From positions 17,501 to 32,205 of the forward strand of contig NZ_JASNGB010000010.1 of NCBI RefSeq assembly GCF_030271215.1: DNA of 14,705 bases. Direction: 5' to 3'. The translations under genes and the position numbers were made by a program. This DNA is from Deinococcus rhizophilus (GTDB lineage Bacteria > Deinococcota > Deinococci > Deinococcales > Deinococcaceae). The notes beneath the pieces are model-generated. The model saw only the letters and a list, made by a program, of their open reading frames with translations, was not told the DNA's origin and made no database searches. Positions 1-7,300 of the stretch are shown here, in pieces (the first letter of the stretch is position 1; the number at the start of each line of letters is the position of its first letter).

Positions 1-2173
1 TGATGACCTTCGTGTGGAAAGGCGCGTACTGGTCGCTGACGTGGGTGTAGAACAGCACGCCGGGTTCGCGCCCGTACTTCGCGTTGAGATGCCCGGCGGC
101 CTTCCCATGCCCCCCGGTGGGAAACCGTTGCCCGTCGGAACTGCTCGTCGTGCCGTCCCCCCAGAGGGCCGCCAGGGGCAACCTCGACTGGAAGTTGACG
201 AGCTGGGCGAGACCCGCCGCGTAGGAATCCGGGCGGACGAACCAATCGGACAGGTACATCAGGCGCCTTGCCGTCACGCTGGGGTCGGGCGAGGCCTCGG
301 CCATCTTGGTCAAACCCAGGTTGAGCCCATCGGCCAGGAGTGCGGTGAGCAGGTGGTCATGGCGCTCGACGCCCTTCCCGTCGCGCAGGTCCAAAAAAGC
401 CCCGGTGAAGCGGCACCAAGCGTTCACCTCCAACAGGAGGTCGGTAATCTTCACCCGGGGGAGCCGGGTAGCGAGGGTGCGTTGCAGGGGCTCCACCTCG
501 TCCGGCACGGCCTTCACCACCTTGCCCACCCTGAGCCTGCCGCTCAGCAGACTCACCGAGGAGAGTGCCCCTCTGGAAAGGAGGTCTTCGACCTCCCGCA
601 GTTGCCCGGTCAACTTCGGCTCGGTTGCGCCCCAGAACGCCTCGAAGGTCTCGGGCAGGTCGAGGGCGAGGTCCTGGAGGCGCCGTTTCCAAACGTTCTG
701 GGGCAAGAGGTAGGCATCGAGGTCCCTGTACTTGCGGCTGCCCTCCACCCACACGTCTCCCGAGCGCAGGGCCAGCCGCAACTCGTCGAGCACGCACAAC
801 TCGTAAGCCTTGCGGTCCACCTCACCGCCCCGAAAGACATGCGCGTTCCACCGCTGACGCACGAAGCCCAGCGGCAGGTGTTCGGGCAGGGTTCGCTTGT
901 TCGAGGCGTACATCTCCCGGAGGAGTCTCACTGCCTCCACCAGCGCTGCCGCCGTCCCCCCGGCCCGGAAGGTGAACGCGGACAAGAGCCGGGGCGCGTA
1001 GGCCCGGACCTTCGGGTACGCCCGCACCACATGGTGCAGAGGATCGAGGTCCTCGGCAACCACCGTCTCCCGCCCCTCGCGGACCGTGGCGACAAGCTGG
1101 TCCCAGGACACGACGGCCTCGACCGCTTGGTAAGGATCGGCCTGCTGCTCGCGGGCAGCGATCAGGGCGGCACACACCGACTGGTACGTGTCCAGTTGCT
1201 CGACCACGGAGGGCCGCCGCTGCCCGAACGCCTCCGCCGCGTGCCGTTCCCCCTCCCGCAGCAGCGACATCATCACGCGGTCGTGCAAGTCGAGCACGTC
1301 GTCCGTCAAGGTCTCGGAGAGGTCGAACAGCCGCGCCATCAGGGTGGCGCGTCGCCGCCCGGCCTCGTAGGCGGCGAGGTGAGACGCACTGACCCGTCTG
1401 GCTTCCTCAGCCAGGTGCTCCAGGCGGCTCTGCGGCAAGAAGGCCCGCAGATTGCTCTGCACAGGGAACGTGCGAACAAAGGCCAGCTTGTCGAGCAGGG
1501 CCAGGAGGTGCTTGGGCTTGGGGGAGCCAACAGGCCGTCCCAGCCAGGCCAGCCGGGAGAACGGCTCGTCACCCTGCGGCGTGAGCAGGGCGTCCACACG
1601 TTCGGCGAGGCCTCCCTTGAGCGGCAGGTTGAGCAGACCGTGGCAGTGCTGGTCCGCGCGGACGCGGGCCGCGTTCACCAGCCGTTCCAGCACAGAGAGA
1701 CGCGGCGTGAGGATGCGCCGTCGGTGAAGCTCGTCCAGCAGGGTCCCGACCAGGGGAAAGGGCTGGTCGGTGACGACGACGGTGGGCATCAGCCAATCCC
1801 GCAATTCGCGGTTCAGCGGCCCGGACAGCTCCACGTAGCCCAGGTGCTGGCACAACTCGGCGAAGTGCTCCCGGCGGGTGGTGTCGCGTGAGGCGTAGGC
1901 GTCGTAACAGGCGGCATCGACGCGCAGTTGCTCGGCGAGCGAGATCAGCACTTCATCGGGTGGCCGCTCCCCCGGGCGCAGGCCCCGCCCCAGGTGGCGC
2001 AGCACGGTCAGTTGCACCGCGTACCCGAGCTTGTTGAAGTCGCGCCGCCTCTGCCAGACCAACCGCAGGTCGCCCTCGTCCAGCAGGTAGTAACGGGCGA
2101 GGGTGCGCTCGTCGAGGACGGGGAAGCGGGTGAACTGCTCGCGTTGCGCGGGGGTGAGCGGGCGGGGAATCAA
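1..2173 (-). CDS. tnpA: Tn3-family transposase TnpA, 3' end cut by the window edge
   Basis: An uninterrupted minus-strand frame of about 724 codons matches Tn3-family TnpA from its N-terminus (IPRPLTPAQREQF) into the catalytic domain. Near the edge it reads WGDGTTSSDGQ and then GVLFYTHVSDQYAPFHTK, both hallmark Tn3 transposase segments. The Asp in WGDG (about residue 673) is the first of the DDE catalytic acids. The second Asp and the Glu lie beyond position 1. Usual family length is near 1000 residues, so roughly 270 are missing only because the window ends. I chose the TTG at 2171-2173 because family similarity begins there. No ATG or GTG is in frame upstream before a stop; another TTG near 2263 would add about 30 unrelated residues. 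The gene diverges from the tyrosine recombinase. I saw no frameshift or internal stop. Confidence 0.93.
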   Translation of the reverse strand, partial: MIPRPLTPAQREQFTRFPVLDERTLARYYLLDEGDLRLVWQRRRDFNKLGYAVQLTVLRHLGRGLRPGERPPDEVLISLAEQLRVDAACYDAYASRDTTRREHFAELCQHLGYVELSGPLNRELRDWLMPTVVVTDQPFPLVGTLLDELHRRRILTPRLSVLERLVNAARVRADQHCHGLLNLPLKGGLAERVDALLTPQGDEPFSRLAWLGRPVGSPKPKHLLALLDKLAFVRTFPVQSNLRAFLPQSRLEHLAEEARRVSASHLAAYEAGRRRATLMARLFDLSETLTDDVLDLHDRVMMSLLREGERHAAEAFGQRRPSVVEQLDTYQSVCAALIAAREQQADPYQAVEAVVSWDQLVATVREGRETVVAEDLDPLHHVVRAYPKVRAYAPRLLSAFTFRAGGTAAALVEAVRLLREMYASNKRTLPEHLPLGFVRQRWNAHVFRGGEVDRKAYELCVLDELRLALRSGDVWVEGSRKYRDLDAYLLPQNVWKRRLQDLALDLPETFEAFWGATEPKLTGQLREVEDLLSRGALSSVSLLSGRLRVGKVVKAVPDEVEPLQRTLATRLPRVKITDLLLEVNAWCRFTGAFLDLRDGKGVERHDHLLTALLADGLNLGLTKMAEASPDPSVTARRLMYLSDWFVRPDSYAAGLAQLVNFQSRLPLAALWGDGTTSSSDGQRFPTGGHGKAAGHLNAKYGREPGVLFYTHVSDQYAPFHTKVI

Positions 2174-2221
2174 GGCCGCGGCCTTGGCGCCGGACCGGCC
2201 GTCATTCCTGCTGGAATAGTC

Positions 2222-2306
2222 TTTATCACAGCATCCTTCCTTGTTACCCCTGAGAAACAAGTGCTCCAGCTCTCCTGCATCACGCCCCTCGTTTTACACT
2301 TATCGC
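2222..2306. repeat. Candidate TnpI recombination site (IRS) between tnpA and tnpI
   Basis: The tnpA/tnpI intergenic region holds an imperfect inverted repeat, CTTGTTAC (2240-2247) and GAAACAAG (2254-2261). Seven of eight bases match and the spacer is exactly 6 bp (CCCTGA). That is the geometry of a tyrosine-recombinase crossover core. Two related octamers flank it: TTTATCAC at 2222-2229 and CTTATCGC at 2299-2306. In Tn4430 and Tn5401 the internal resolution site has the same plan, an inverted-repeat core plus accessory direct repeats bound by TnpI, next to the tnp genes. A possible tnpI -10 (TACACT, 2295-2300) abuts the right octamer, so TnpI binding could also repress transcription. Core geometry is seen; function is inferred. 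Confidence 0.5.
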
Positions 2307-2322
2307 AGGAACGGAGGGGGAT

Positions 2323-3183
<861 letters not shown>

Positions 3184-3268
3184 AGCCTCTGTGAACTTCA
3201 GGAACGGCAACGCTGTGGGAGAACGCTGGCCAGGAGCAGCAGCCTGATCACCACGGCGTCGTCGTGCG

Positions 3269-3736
3269 TCAGACCTGTTCCTGGCTGTCCAGGGTCCGCA
3301 GGAAGGTCACCACATTTCCCAGGCAGCAATTTCCCTGCGGGTTGTTCACCTCACAGCCGCAGCGCCCCGCCTGGACATGAGCGCGGATGGAAGTCTCCAG
3401 AGCACGGGCTGTGCCTGAGACGGCCGCCTGGGTGAGATCGGCCCGGTGGTGTCCGAAGCAGTAGCAGACCGGGACCTCTGGAGCCTGATCCTTCTGGAAG
3501 ACGGGCGCCTTGAGGTCTCCCGTGCGGTAGGTCTGGGTGGGGCTGAAGTACACCACGTCACAGGTGGGGTCCGGGCAGAATCGGAAGGCGTCCTCTGGCT
3601 CCAGCCTGGCCAGGGCGGGTGGAGTCAGGAGGGCCTTGAGGGTGATCAGTGGCACGCCCTTTCCGCGGGTGGCACTGACCGGGCAGGACGTGACGTCCTG
3701 CCCCTGGGCGTTGGGAACGCAGCACGTGTCTTCCAT
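3269..3736 (-). CDS. Putative iron-sulfur cluster-binding metallochaperone (CopZ N-domain type)
   Basis: This cysteine-rich protein of 155 residues opens METDCC-like with MEDTCC and contains SCPVS, a FCPDPTC pair, VCYCFGHHRADL and a C-terminal GRCGCEVNNPQGNCCLGNV. The CYCFG and GRCGC...GNCC elements match the Zn/[2Fe-2S] domain of Archaeoglobus fulgidus CopZ and the bacterial 'putative iron-sulfur metallochaperone' family. That family is often encoded in mercury or copper resistance loci. No HMA copper-binding domain follows, so only the iron-sulfur part is present. The start is ATG at 3734-3736; an in-frame TTG two codons upstream lies inside the promoter and is unlikely. The gene follows merR by 33 bp and is driven by the MerR-type promoter between them. 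Its metal is unknown. It converges with tnpI. Confidence 0.75.
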   Translation of the reverse strand: MEDTCCVPNAQGQDVTSCPVSATRGKGVPLITLKALLTPPALARLEPEDAFRFCPDPTCDVVYFSPTQTYRTGDLKAPVFQKDQAPEVPVCYCFGHHRADLTQAAVSGTARALETSIRAHVQAGRCGCEVNNPQGNCCLGNVVTFLRTLDSQEQV

Positions 3737-3742
3737 GACCAA

Positions 3743-3773
3743 GGGTAAAGTCTCCCCTCAGGGGGAGAGTCAA
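3743..3773 (-). promoter_or_regulatory. MerR-type promoter/operator with 19-bp spacer, probably leaderless
   Basis: On the minus strand a TTGACT -35 (3768-3773) is followed by a 19-bp spacer and TTACCC (3743-3748) as -10. The spacer contains the dyad CTCCCC-CTGA-GGGGAG. A 19-bp spacer spanning a dyad is the signature of promoters that MerR proteins untwist and activate. The -35 overlaps the merR stop codon, so the operator is embedded at the end of the regulator gene. Only six bases separate the -10 from the metallochaperone ATG. Transcription would start at or next to the A of that ATG and give a leaderless mRNA, common in Deinococcota. Element identity is clear; the exact start site is inferred. 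Confidence 0.8.
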
Positions 3774-4189
3774 GGGGAAGGCAGGTTCAGGTACACACAG
3801 CCTGGGGTATCACACTCGGGATCGGGGTGAGCTTGAGCGTACGCGAGCCGCCCAGCGAGTTCAGCTTCCAACGCCTGAAGCTGGGCAAGCTGCTGACGGA
3901 CGGCCTGGAGATGCACTTGCAACTCGTCACGGACATCCGTGCAGGGCTTCTGACCCTCCGCGCGGAGGCTGAGGATGCGGGCAATGTCACCGAGGGTGAA
4001 TCCAACGCGCTGGGCAGAACGGATGAACTGCACGCGTTCCGCGCTGTCTGCGGTGTACATCCGGTAGCCGCTCTCTTTGCGTTCATGCTGGAGAAGGCCG
4101 AGGTCGGTCCAGTAGCGCAAGGTCTTGACCCGTTCACCGGTCTCGGTGGCCAGTTGTCCGATGGAGAGCGGAGCTGGTTGAGGGGTCAT
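3770..4189 (-). CDS. MerR-family metal-responsive transcriptional regulator
   Basis: This 139-residue regulator has a winged helix-turn-helix at the N-terminus (SIGQLATETGERVKTLRYW, about 9-27, then GLL...SGYRMYT). A coiled coil (about 86-120) and a short C-terminal metal loop follow. Cys83 lies at the position equivalent to Cys82 of Tn501 MerR, and Cys126 and Cys131 (ECDTPGC) form the C-terminal pair. Three cysteines in this arrangement suit thiophilic metals such as Hg, Pb or Cd, but spacing differs from the classic MerR, ZntR and CueR loops, so I do not name the metal. It starts at ATG 4187-4189. Its downstream neighbour carries the matching operator, so it most likely activates the iron-sulfur chaperone when metal binds. 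No merA, merT or P-type ATPase is nearby. Confidence 0.88.
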   Translation of the reverse strand: MTPQPAPLSIGQLATETGERVKTLRYWTDLGLLQHERKESGYRMYTADSAERVQFIRSAQRVGFTLGDIARILSLRAEGQKPCTDVRDELQVHLQAVRQQLAQLQALEAELAGRLAYAQAHPDPECDTPGCVYLNLPSP

Positions 4190-4259
4190 GACTCGAGTGT
4201 GGCAACTTCGCGGGCGCAGGACCGTGGACTGTATCGCTCAATACGAGCTTGAGCCTTGG

Positions 4260-4297
4260 CTTAGCGGGAAATTCTGCTCCAACTCTAGTGCGACCCC
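4260..4297 (-). repeat. 38-bp Tn3-family terminal inverted repeat (right end)
   Basis: Read on the minus strand from 4297, this element begins GGGGTCGCACTAGAG and ends at 4260 with TTTCCCGCTAAG, exactly 38 bp. A GGGG start, 38-bp length and a TAAG inner end are defining features of Tn3-family ends; the inner CGCTAAG matches the Tn4430 and Tn21 ends as I recall them. The outer end faces right, placing the element to the left. The base after 4297 resumes the interrupted resolvase frame (N-T-D-R-Q-L-E-G). The mate repeat should lie past the tnpA 3' end, outside the window. Confidence 0.88.
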
Positions 4298-4798
4298 AAC
4301 ACCGACCGCCAACTCGAAGGCGTGCAGCTCGACAAGACCTTCATCGACAAAATCAGCGGGAAAGACGTCCACCGGCCCCAGCTTCAGGCCCTGCTGGACT
4401 TCGCGCGCGAAGGCGACACCGTCGTCATCCACTCCCTTGACCGCCTCGCACGCAACCTCGACGACCTGCGCCAGCTCGTCACAAGCCTGACCCAGCGCGG
4501 CGTTCGCGTCGAGTTCGTCAAGGAAGCGCTGACCTTCACCGGAGAAGACTCCGCGATGGCGCGGTTGCTGCTGTCCGTCATGGGGGCTTTTGCCGAATTC
4601 GAGCGGCAACTGCTGCGCGAGCGTCAACGCGAGGGGATCGAGGCCGCCAAGAAGAAAGGAGTCTACCGAGGCCGCAAGAAGTCGCTCACACCCGCTCAGG
4701 TCGAGGACCTCCGCGCGCGCGTCCAAGCGGGGGAAAAGAAAGCCGCCCTGGCGCGGGAACTCGGCATCAGCCGGGAAACGCTGTACAACTACCTGTAA
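4298..4798 (+). pseudogene. Serine resolvase/invertase, 5' end removed by transposon insertion
   Basis: The frame reads NTDRQLEGVQLDKTF, then the resolvase core (SLDRLARNLDDL about residues 45-56), the long E helix (AFAEFERQLLRERQREGI) and a C-terminal helix-turn-helix (ARELGISRETLYNYL), ending at TAA 4796-4798. This is a Tn3-resolvase/Hin-type recombinase of about 185 residues normally. Missing are the first 15-20 residues with the Y-x-R-V-S catalytic serine; in their place is the transposon end, with an in-frame TAG at 4286-4288. A GTG at 4322 could start a 158-residue product, but without the nucleophile it cannot recombine DNA. It might still bind sites through its helix-turn-helix. The lost 5' part should be at the far end of the transposon. 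Confidence 0.85.
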
Positions 4799-4812
4799 TG
4801 ACACTCGCGGAC

Positions 4813-4870
4813 GGGTTTCGCAATGCGGAAGCGCCATGTTCATCGCAACCACTGTCTCGCCGCGAAACCC
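4813..4870. repeat. 9-bp perfect inverted repeat downstream of the resolvase remnant
   Basis: GGGTTTCGC (4813-4821) and GCGAAACCC (4862-4870) are perfectly complementary across a 40-base gap. They begin 14 bases after the resolvase stop codon. There is no T-tract, so a standard terminator is unlikely. A recombination site, a protein-binding dyad or the edge of an older element are possible. The rest of 4799-4973 shows no credible gene; a small GGCGC/GCGCC stem near 4931-4949 could end the nucleotidyltransferase mRNA, weakly. Confidence 0.4.
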
Positions 4871-4973
4871 TTCTCTAACGCCGGAGCGTCGAGTCAGATC
4901 GCCGGTCTTCCGGACCAGTTCCGACCGCCGGGCGCAACACCCCTGCGCCGCTGGCTGCCGGAGGGCCGGTCCA

Positions 4974-5783
4974 CTACCCGCCCGTATCCGGTTCAGTCAG
5001 AAGGGCCTGCACGGCCTCCACCATCACCGGCGACGGCGTCCCGTGCGTCACCAACCACTCCAGCAGCGCCCGCGCCGCCACAACATTGTGCTCGTACCCG
5101 GGGCAGAACGACGCCAGCGGCATCTCCCCCGCCCACTCCTCGGCCCGCCGCTCCACCCCGAATGGATCGCGCGTCGTTCCCGGCGCCTCCCACAGCGCCT
5201 GCATCGCCAGCACCCGGTCCACCGCATACACCTGGATGAAGCGCAGGGCGCTCAGGCGTTCCCCGCGTCGGTCACGCAGCAGGCCGACGTACAGGTTGGT
5301 CAGCGCCTCGTTCAGGTGGAAGTCTTCCCGGTCGTGCCCCCAACTGCGGGGGACCGGTCCCGCCCGCACCTCACTCCAGTCGCGGGCCGGGTCACGTGAC
5401 CAGATCACGCGCATGGAGGGCTCGGCGACCGCACCAAGTTCACGCTCGGTGAACACGGCGTACTCCGCGAACACTCCGTCCTGGAACAGCACCTTGCGCC
5501 CGTGCGGGCTGTTCTCGAAGTCGTAGACGACCGGTGCCGCCGCGCGGACCCAGTCGGTGGAGCGCAACAGGTCCTCCTGCGCATCCTCCTGCACGATGAC
5601 GAAGAAGTCCAGATCGGAGTACTCGTCCATGCGGTCGCCGTGCAGGCCGGTGGAGCCGAGGCCGAGCAGGGCAAGGGCGCCGGGCTGCTGCTTAAGGGAC
5701 GTGACCAGGGCCTCCAGGCGCCGGTGCAGTGTGTCGATCCAGGCGTCGCGCTGCCAACCTCGCGGGGCCAAGGGGTCGGTCAT
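4974..5783 (-). CDS. Nucleotidyltransferase-fold protein (antibiotic adenylyltransferase-like), substrate unknown
   Basis: This 269-residue protein carries the polymerase-beta-type nucleotidyltransferase motif GLGSTGLHGDRMDEYSDLDF: Gly43-Ser44, then the metal-binding Asp57 and Asp59. A third acid is probably Glu107 in VFAEYAVF. The remainder is mostly helical, as in aminoglycoside or lincosamide nucleotidyltransferases that transfer AMP to a drug hydroxyl. I do not recognise a named resistance family, so drug modification is only one possibility. Start is ATG 5781-5783 with a strong AGGAGG site seven bases upstream (5791-5796). A -10-like TATAAC lies at 5802-5807 without a good -35. It sits 51 bp after the last nos-operon gene on the same strand and could be co-transcribed or independently expressed. 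Stop is TAG at 4974-4976. Confidence 0.82.
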   Translation of the reverse strand: MTDPLAPRGWQRDAWIDTLHRRLEALVTSLKQQPGALALLGLGSTGLHGDRMDEYSDLDFFVIVQEDAQEDLLRSTDWVRAAAPVVYDFENSPHGRKVLFQDGVFAEYAVFTERELGAVAEPSMRVIWSRDPARDWSEVRAGPVPRSWGHDREDFHLNEALTNLYVGLLRDRRGERLSALRFIQVYAVDRVLAMQALWEAPGTTRDPFGVERRAEEWAGEMPLASFCPGYEHNVVAARALLEWLVTHGTPSPVMVEAVQALLTEPDTGG

Positions 5784-5834
5784 GGGCTCTCCTCCTGAAC
5801 GGTTATACGGGAAGCGTGGCGTCCCGGATGTTGA

Positions 5835-6935
5835 TCAGGGGGCCTTCTGGAGCCAGGGATCAGTGTTCCGCAGAGGCCCGAAGCGCTGTCCGCGCTGGAC
5901 CCAGCCCTCACCGATCAGAGAGGTGGTCGGCAGGCCCGGAATATTCCAGCCGGGAAGCTGCCTGACGTGGCTGTAGACCACCGGCAGCGAGGTCAGCCGC
6001 TCCCGGTCCAGGTAACGCCCGACGGTCGCTGGGGACTCTCCCAGATTGACGGCCAGGACCTGGTACTGGCCGGACTCATGGGCTTCGAGCAGCAGCGGCA
6101 ATTCCTCGCGGCACGGCGCGCACCAAGTCGCCCAGAAGTTCACCAGCAGGGGCCGCCCGGCCGTGGGCTGGGGCGCCGCGACACTCCGGCCCGAGGCGTC
6201 CCGAATGCTCAAGGCAGGAGCGCGGGTCGCCGGGTCGGGCGACGGGGTGGAGGTGGCCGCTCCCGAGGACTCCAGTCCAGCGGTGTTGATGTCGACGGTC
6301 AGGTCCCCGATGTGGTCCTGATACAGGTCGTCGTAGGCCCGCGCGACGGTGTAGTCGAGTTCACGGGCGCTCAGGCCCGGGGTTTTCCGCCGCTGCGTCG
6401 CCAGTAGATCGTCGATGATGCGCTGGCGCAGGGCCTGTTGCCGCAGATAGTCGGGCAAGCGGCTTTCCACCTTCTCCTCACCGAAGTCCCGGATCAGCGC
6501 CTGCATGTCGGGGCGGGCCGCGACCATCCGGGCGAACTCGGCGCGTCTGGCACTCAGGACGTTGTCTGGGACGGTGTGGCCCTTCTCGGTGGCCAGCAGG
6601 CTCATGGCGTACAGCTCGATCAGGTGGTTGAGGCGGACGTTGACATTGGTCAGCCTCTTATGCTGGGCGGCCAGCTCGGCTCCACTCACGCCCCGCCGCC
6701 GCAGGTCGAGCTGCTGCATCAGGCCGTAAAAGGCCAGATCGGTGGCCGAGAAGGCGCGGTCCTCGATCCTGACCGCGTAGGGCTTCGCGGGGTTGGTCGC
6801 CGCCTCTCGCGCGGGCTGGGCAGCCCCCACCGCCTGCTCGCTGCCGGGCTGTTCTGGAGCGCACGCCGCCAGCAACAGAGCCAAGCAGGTGAGTGTCCAC
6901 CGCCGGGCCACAGTTCCTGTTCTCCAGGCCCGCAC
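5835..6935 (-). CDS. Lipoprotein with SurA-N-like region fused to TlpA-type thioredoxin
   Basis: This 366-residue exported protein has a lipobox near residue 25 (LLLAACAPE). Residues about 55-175 are helical and resemble the chaperone segment of SurA/PrsA-like proteins. A Ser/Pro/Ala-rich linker (about 222-240) leads to a thioredoxin domain from about 245. That domain has NFWATWCAPCREELP (Cys272, Cys275) and a cis-proline at GLPTTS (Pro336), typical of TlpA/ResA reductases. As last gene of the nos operon it may reduce cysteines of NosZ CuA or of a copper carrier, as TlpA does for cytochrome oxidase CuA. The start is GTG 6933-6935, two bases after the preceding TAA, with a G-rich tract serving as ribosome site. 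A second in-frame GTG eight codons in also keeps the lipobox. The domain pairing is unusual; function is inferred. Confidence 0.8.
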   Translation of the reverse strand: MRAWRTGTVARRWTLTCLALLLAACAPEQPGSEQAVGAAQPAREAATNPAKPYAVRIEDRAFSATDLAFYGLMQQLDLRRRGVSGAELAAQHKRLTNVNVRLNHLIELYAMSLLATEKGHTVPDNVLSARRAEFARMVAARPDMQALIRDFGEEKVESRLPDYLRQQALRQRIIDDLLATQRRKTPGLSARELDYTVARAYDDLYQDHIGDLTVDINTAGLESSGAATSTPSPDPATRAPALSIRDASGRSVAAPQPTAGRPLLVNFWATWCAPCREELPLLLEAHESGQYQVLAVNLGESPATVGRYLDRERLTSLPVVYSHVRQLPGWNIPGLPTTSLIGEGWVQRGQRFGPLRNTDPWLQKAP

Positions 6936-6937
6936 GC

Positions 6938-7300
6938 TTACCCCCCCCGCACGTCGGCGGTCAGGGTCCGGTCGATGGTGCGCCCATCCTTCTCGGCGTC
7001 AATGTCGATGACCCATTCCCCCTGCATCGGCACCGCCACCGGGGCGCCGTAGATTCCCTCGCCGCGCTCGGTCAGCTCATAGATCATCTCGCCGTGGTCC
7101 ATCTTCTCCATCGTGAAGGTCGCGGTGACCTGATAGTCGGTCAGGGGCTCGTCCCCCTGGGCCAGCCGGATCTCGAACGGCGCGGGGTCGCCGCGCAGGA
7201 ACACCGGGGCCTGATGGACGGTCACCTGGGCCTCCTCGCCGCCCCCGCACCCGGCGAGGAGCAGGGCACAGGTCGCGCTCAGCAGCAGACTTCTTTTCAT
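6938..7300 (-). CDS. Small FixH/YtkA-like lipoprotein in the nos operon
   Basis: This 120-residue lipoprotein has a short signal and lipobox (LLLAGCGGG, lipid-acceptor Cys at about 19) followed by one Ig-like beta domain. The order VTATFTMEKMDHGEM, GIYGAPVAVPMQGEW and VDIDAEKDGR resembles FixH/YtkA domains, which often accompany copper enzymes. The MEKMDHGEM stretch offers several Met and His residues that could hold Cu(I). Its ATG overlaps the nosF stop as ATGA (7297-7300), and GGAG lies eight bases upstream, so translation is probably coupled. NosL, the usual periplasmic Cu(I) donor to NosZ, is absent here; this protein is a candidate replacement. Family assignment is moderate, the copper role speculative. 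Confidence 0.68.
   Translation of the reverse strand: MKRSLLLSATCALLLAGCGGGEEAQVTVHQAPVFLRGDPAPFEIRLAQGDEPLTDYQVTATFTMEKMDHGEMIYELTERGEGIYGAPVAVPMQGEWVIDIDAEKDGRTIDRTLTADVRGG
6941..6948 (-). other. G8 homopolymer at the ytkA-like/tlpA-like junction
   Basis: The last codons of the FixH/YtkA-like gene read CGG-GGG-GGG-TAA, an uninterrupted run of eight G on the minus strand. The next gene starts with GTG two bases after the TAA. Adding one G, or slipping the ribosome back by one base, turns the frame into GTA-AGC-GTG and runs directly into the thioredoxin gene. The run also serves as its G-rich ribosome site. Confidence 0.7.

Noticed and set aside
14..1891. A 625-codon open frame on the plus strand
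   Set aside because: It is the exact codon-register antisense of tnpA, has no recognisable domain, and stays open because GC-rich codons rarely give complementary stops.
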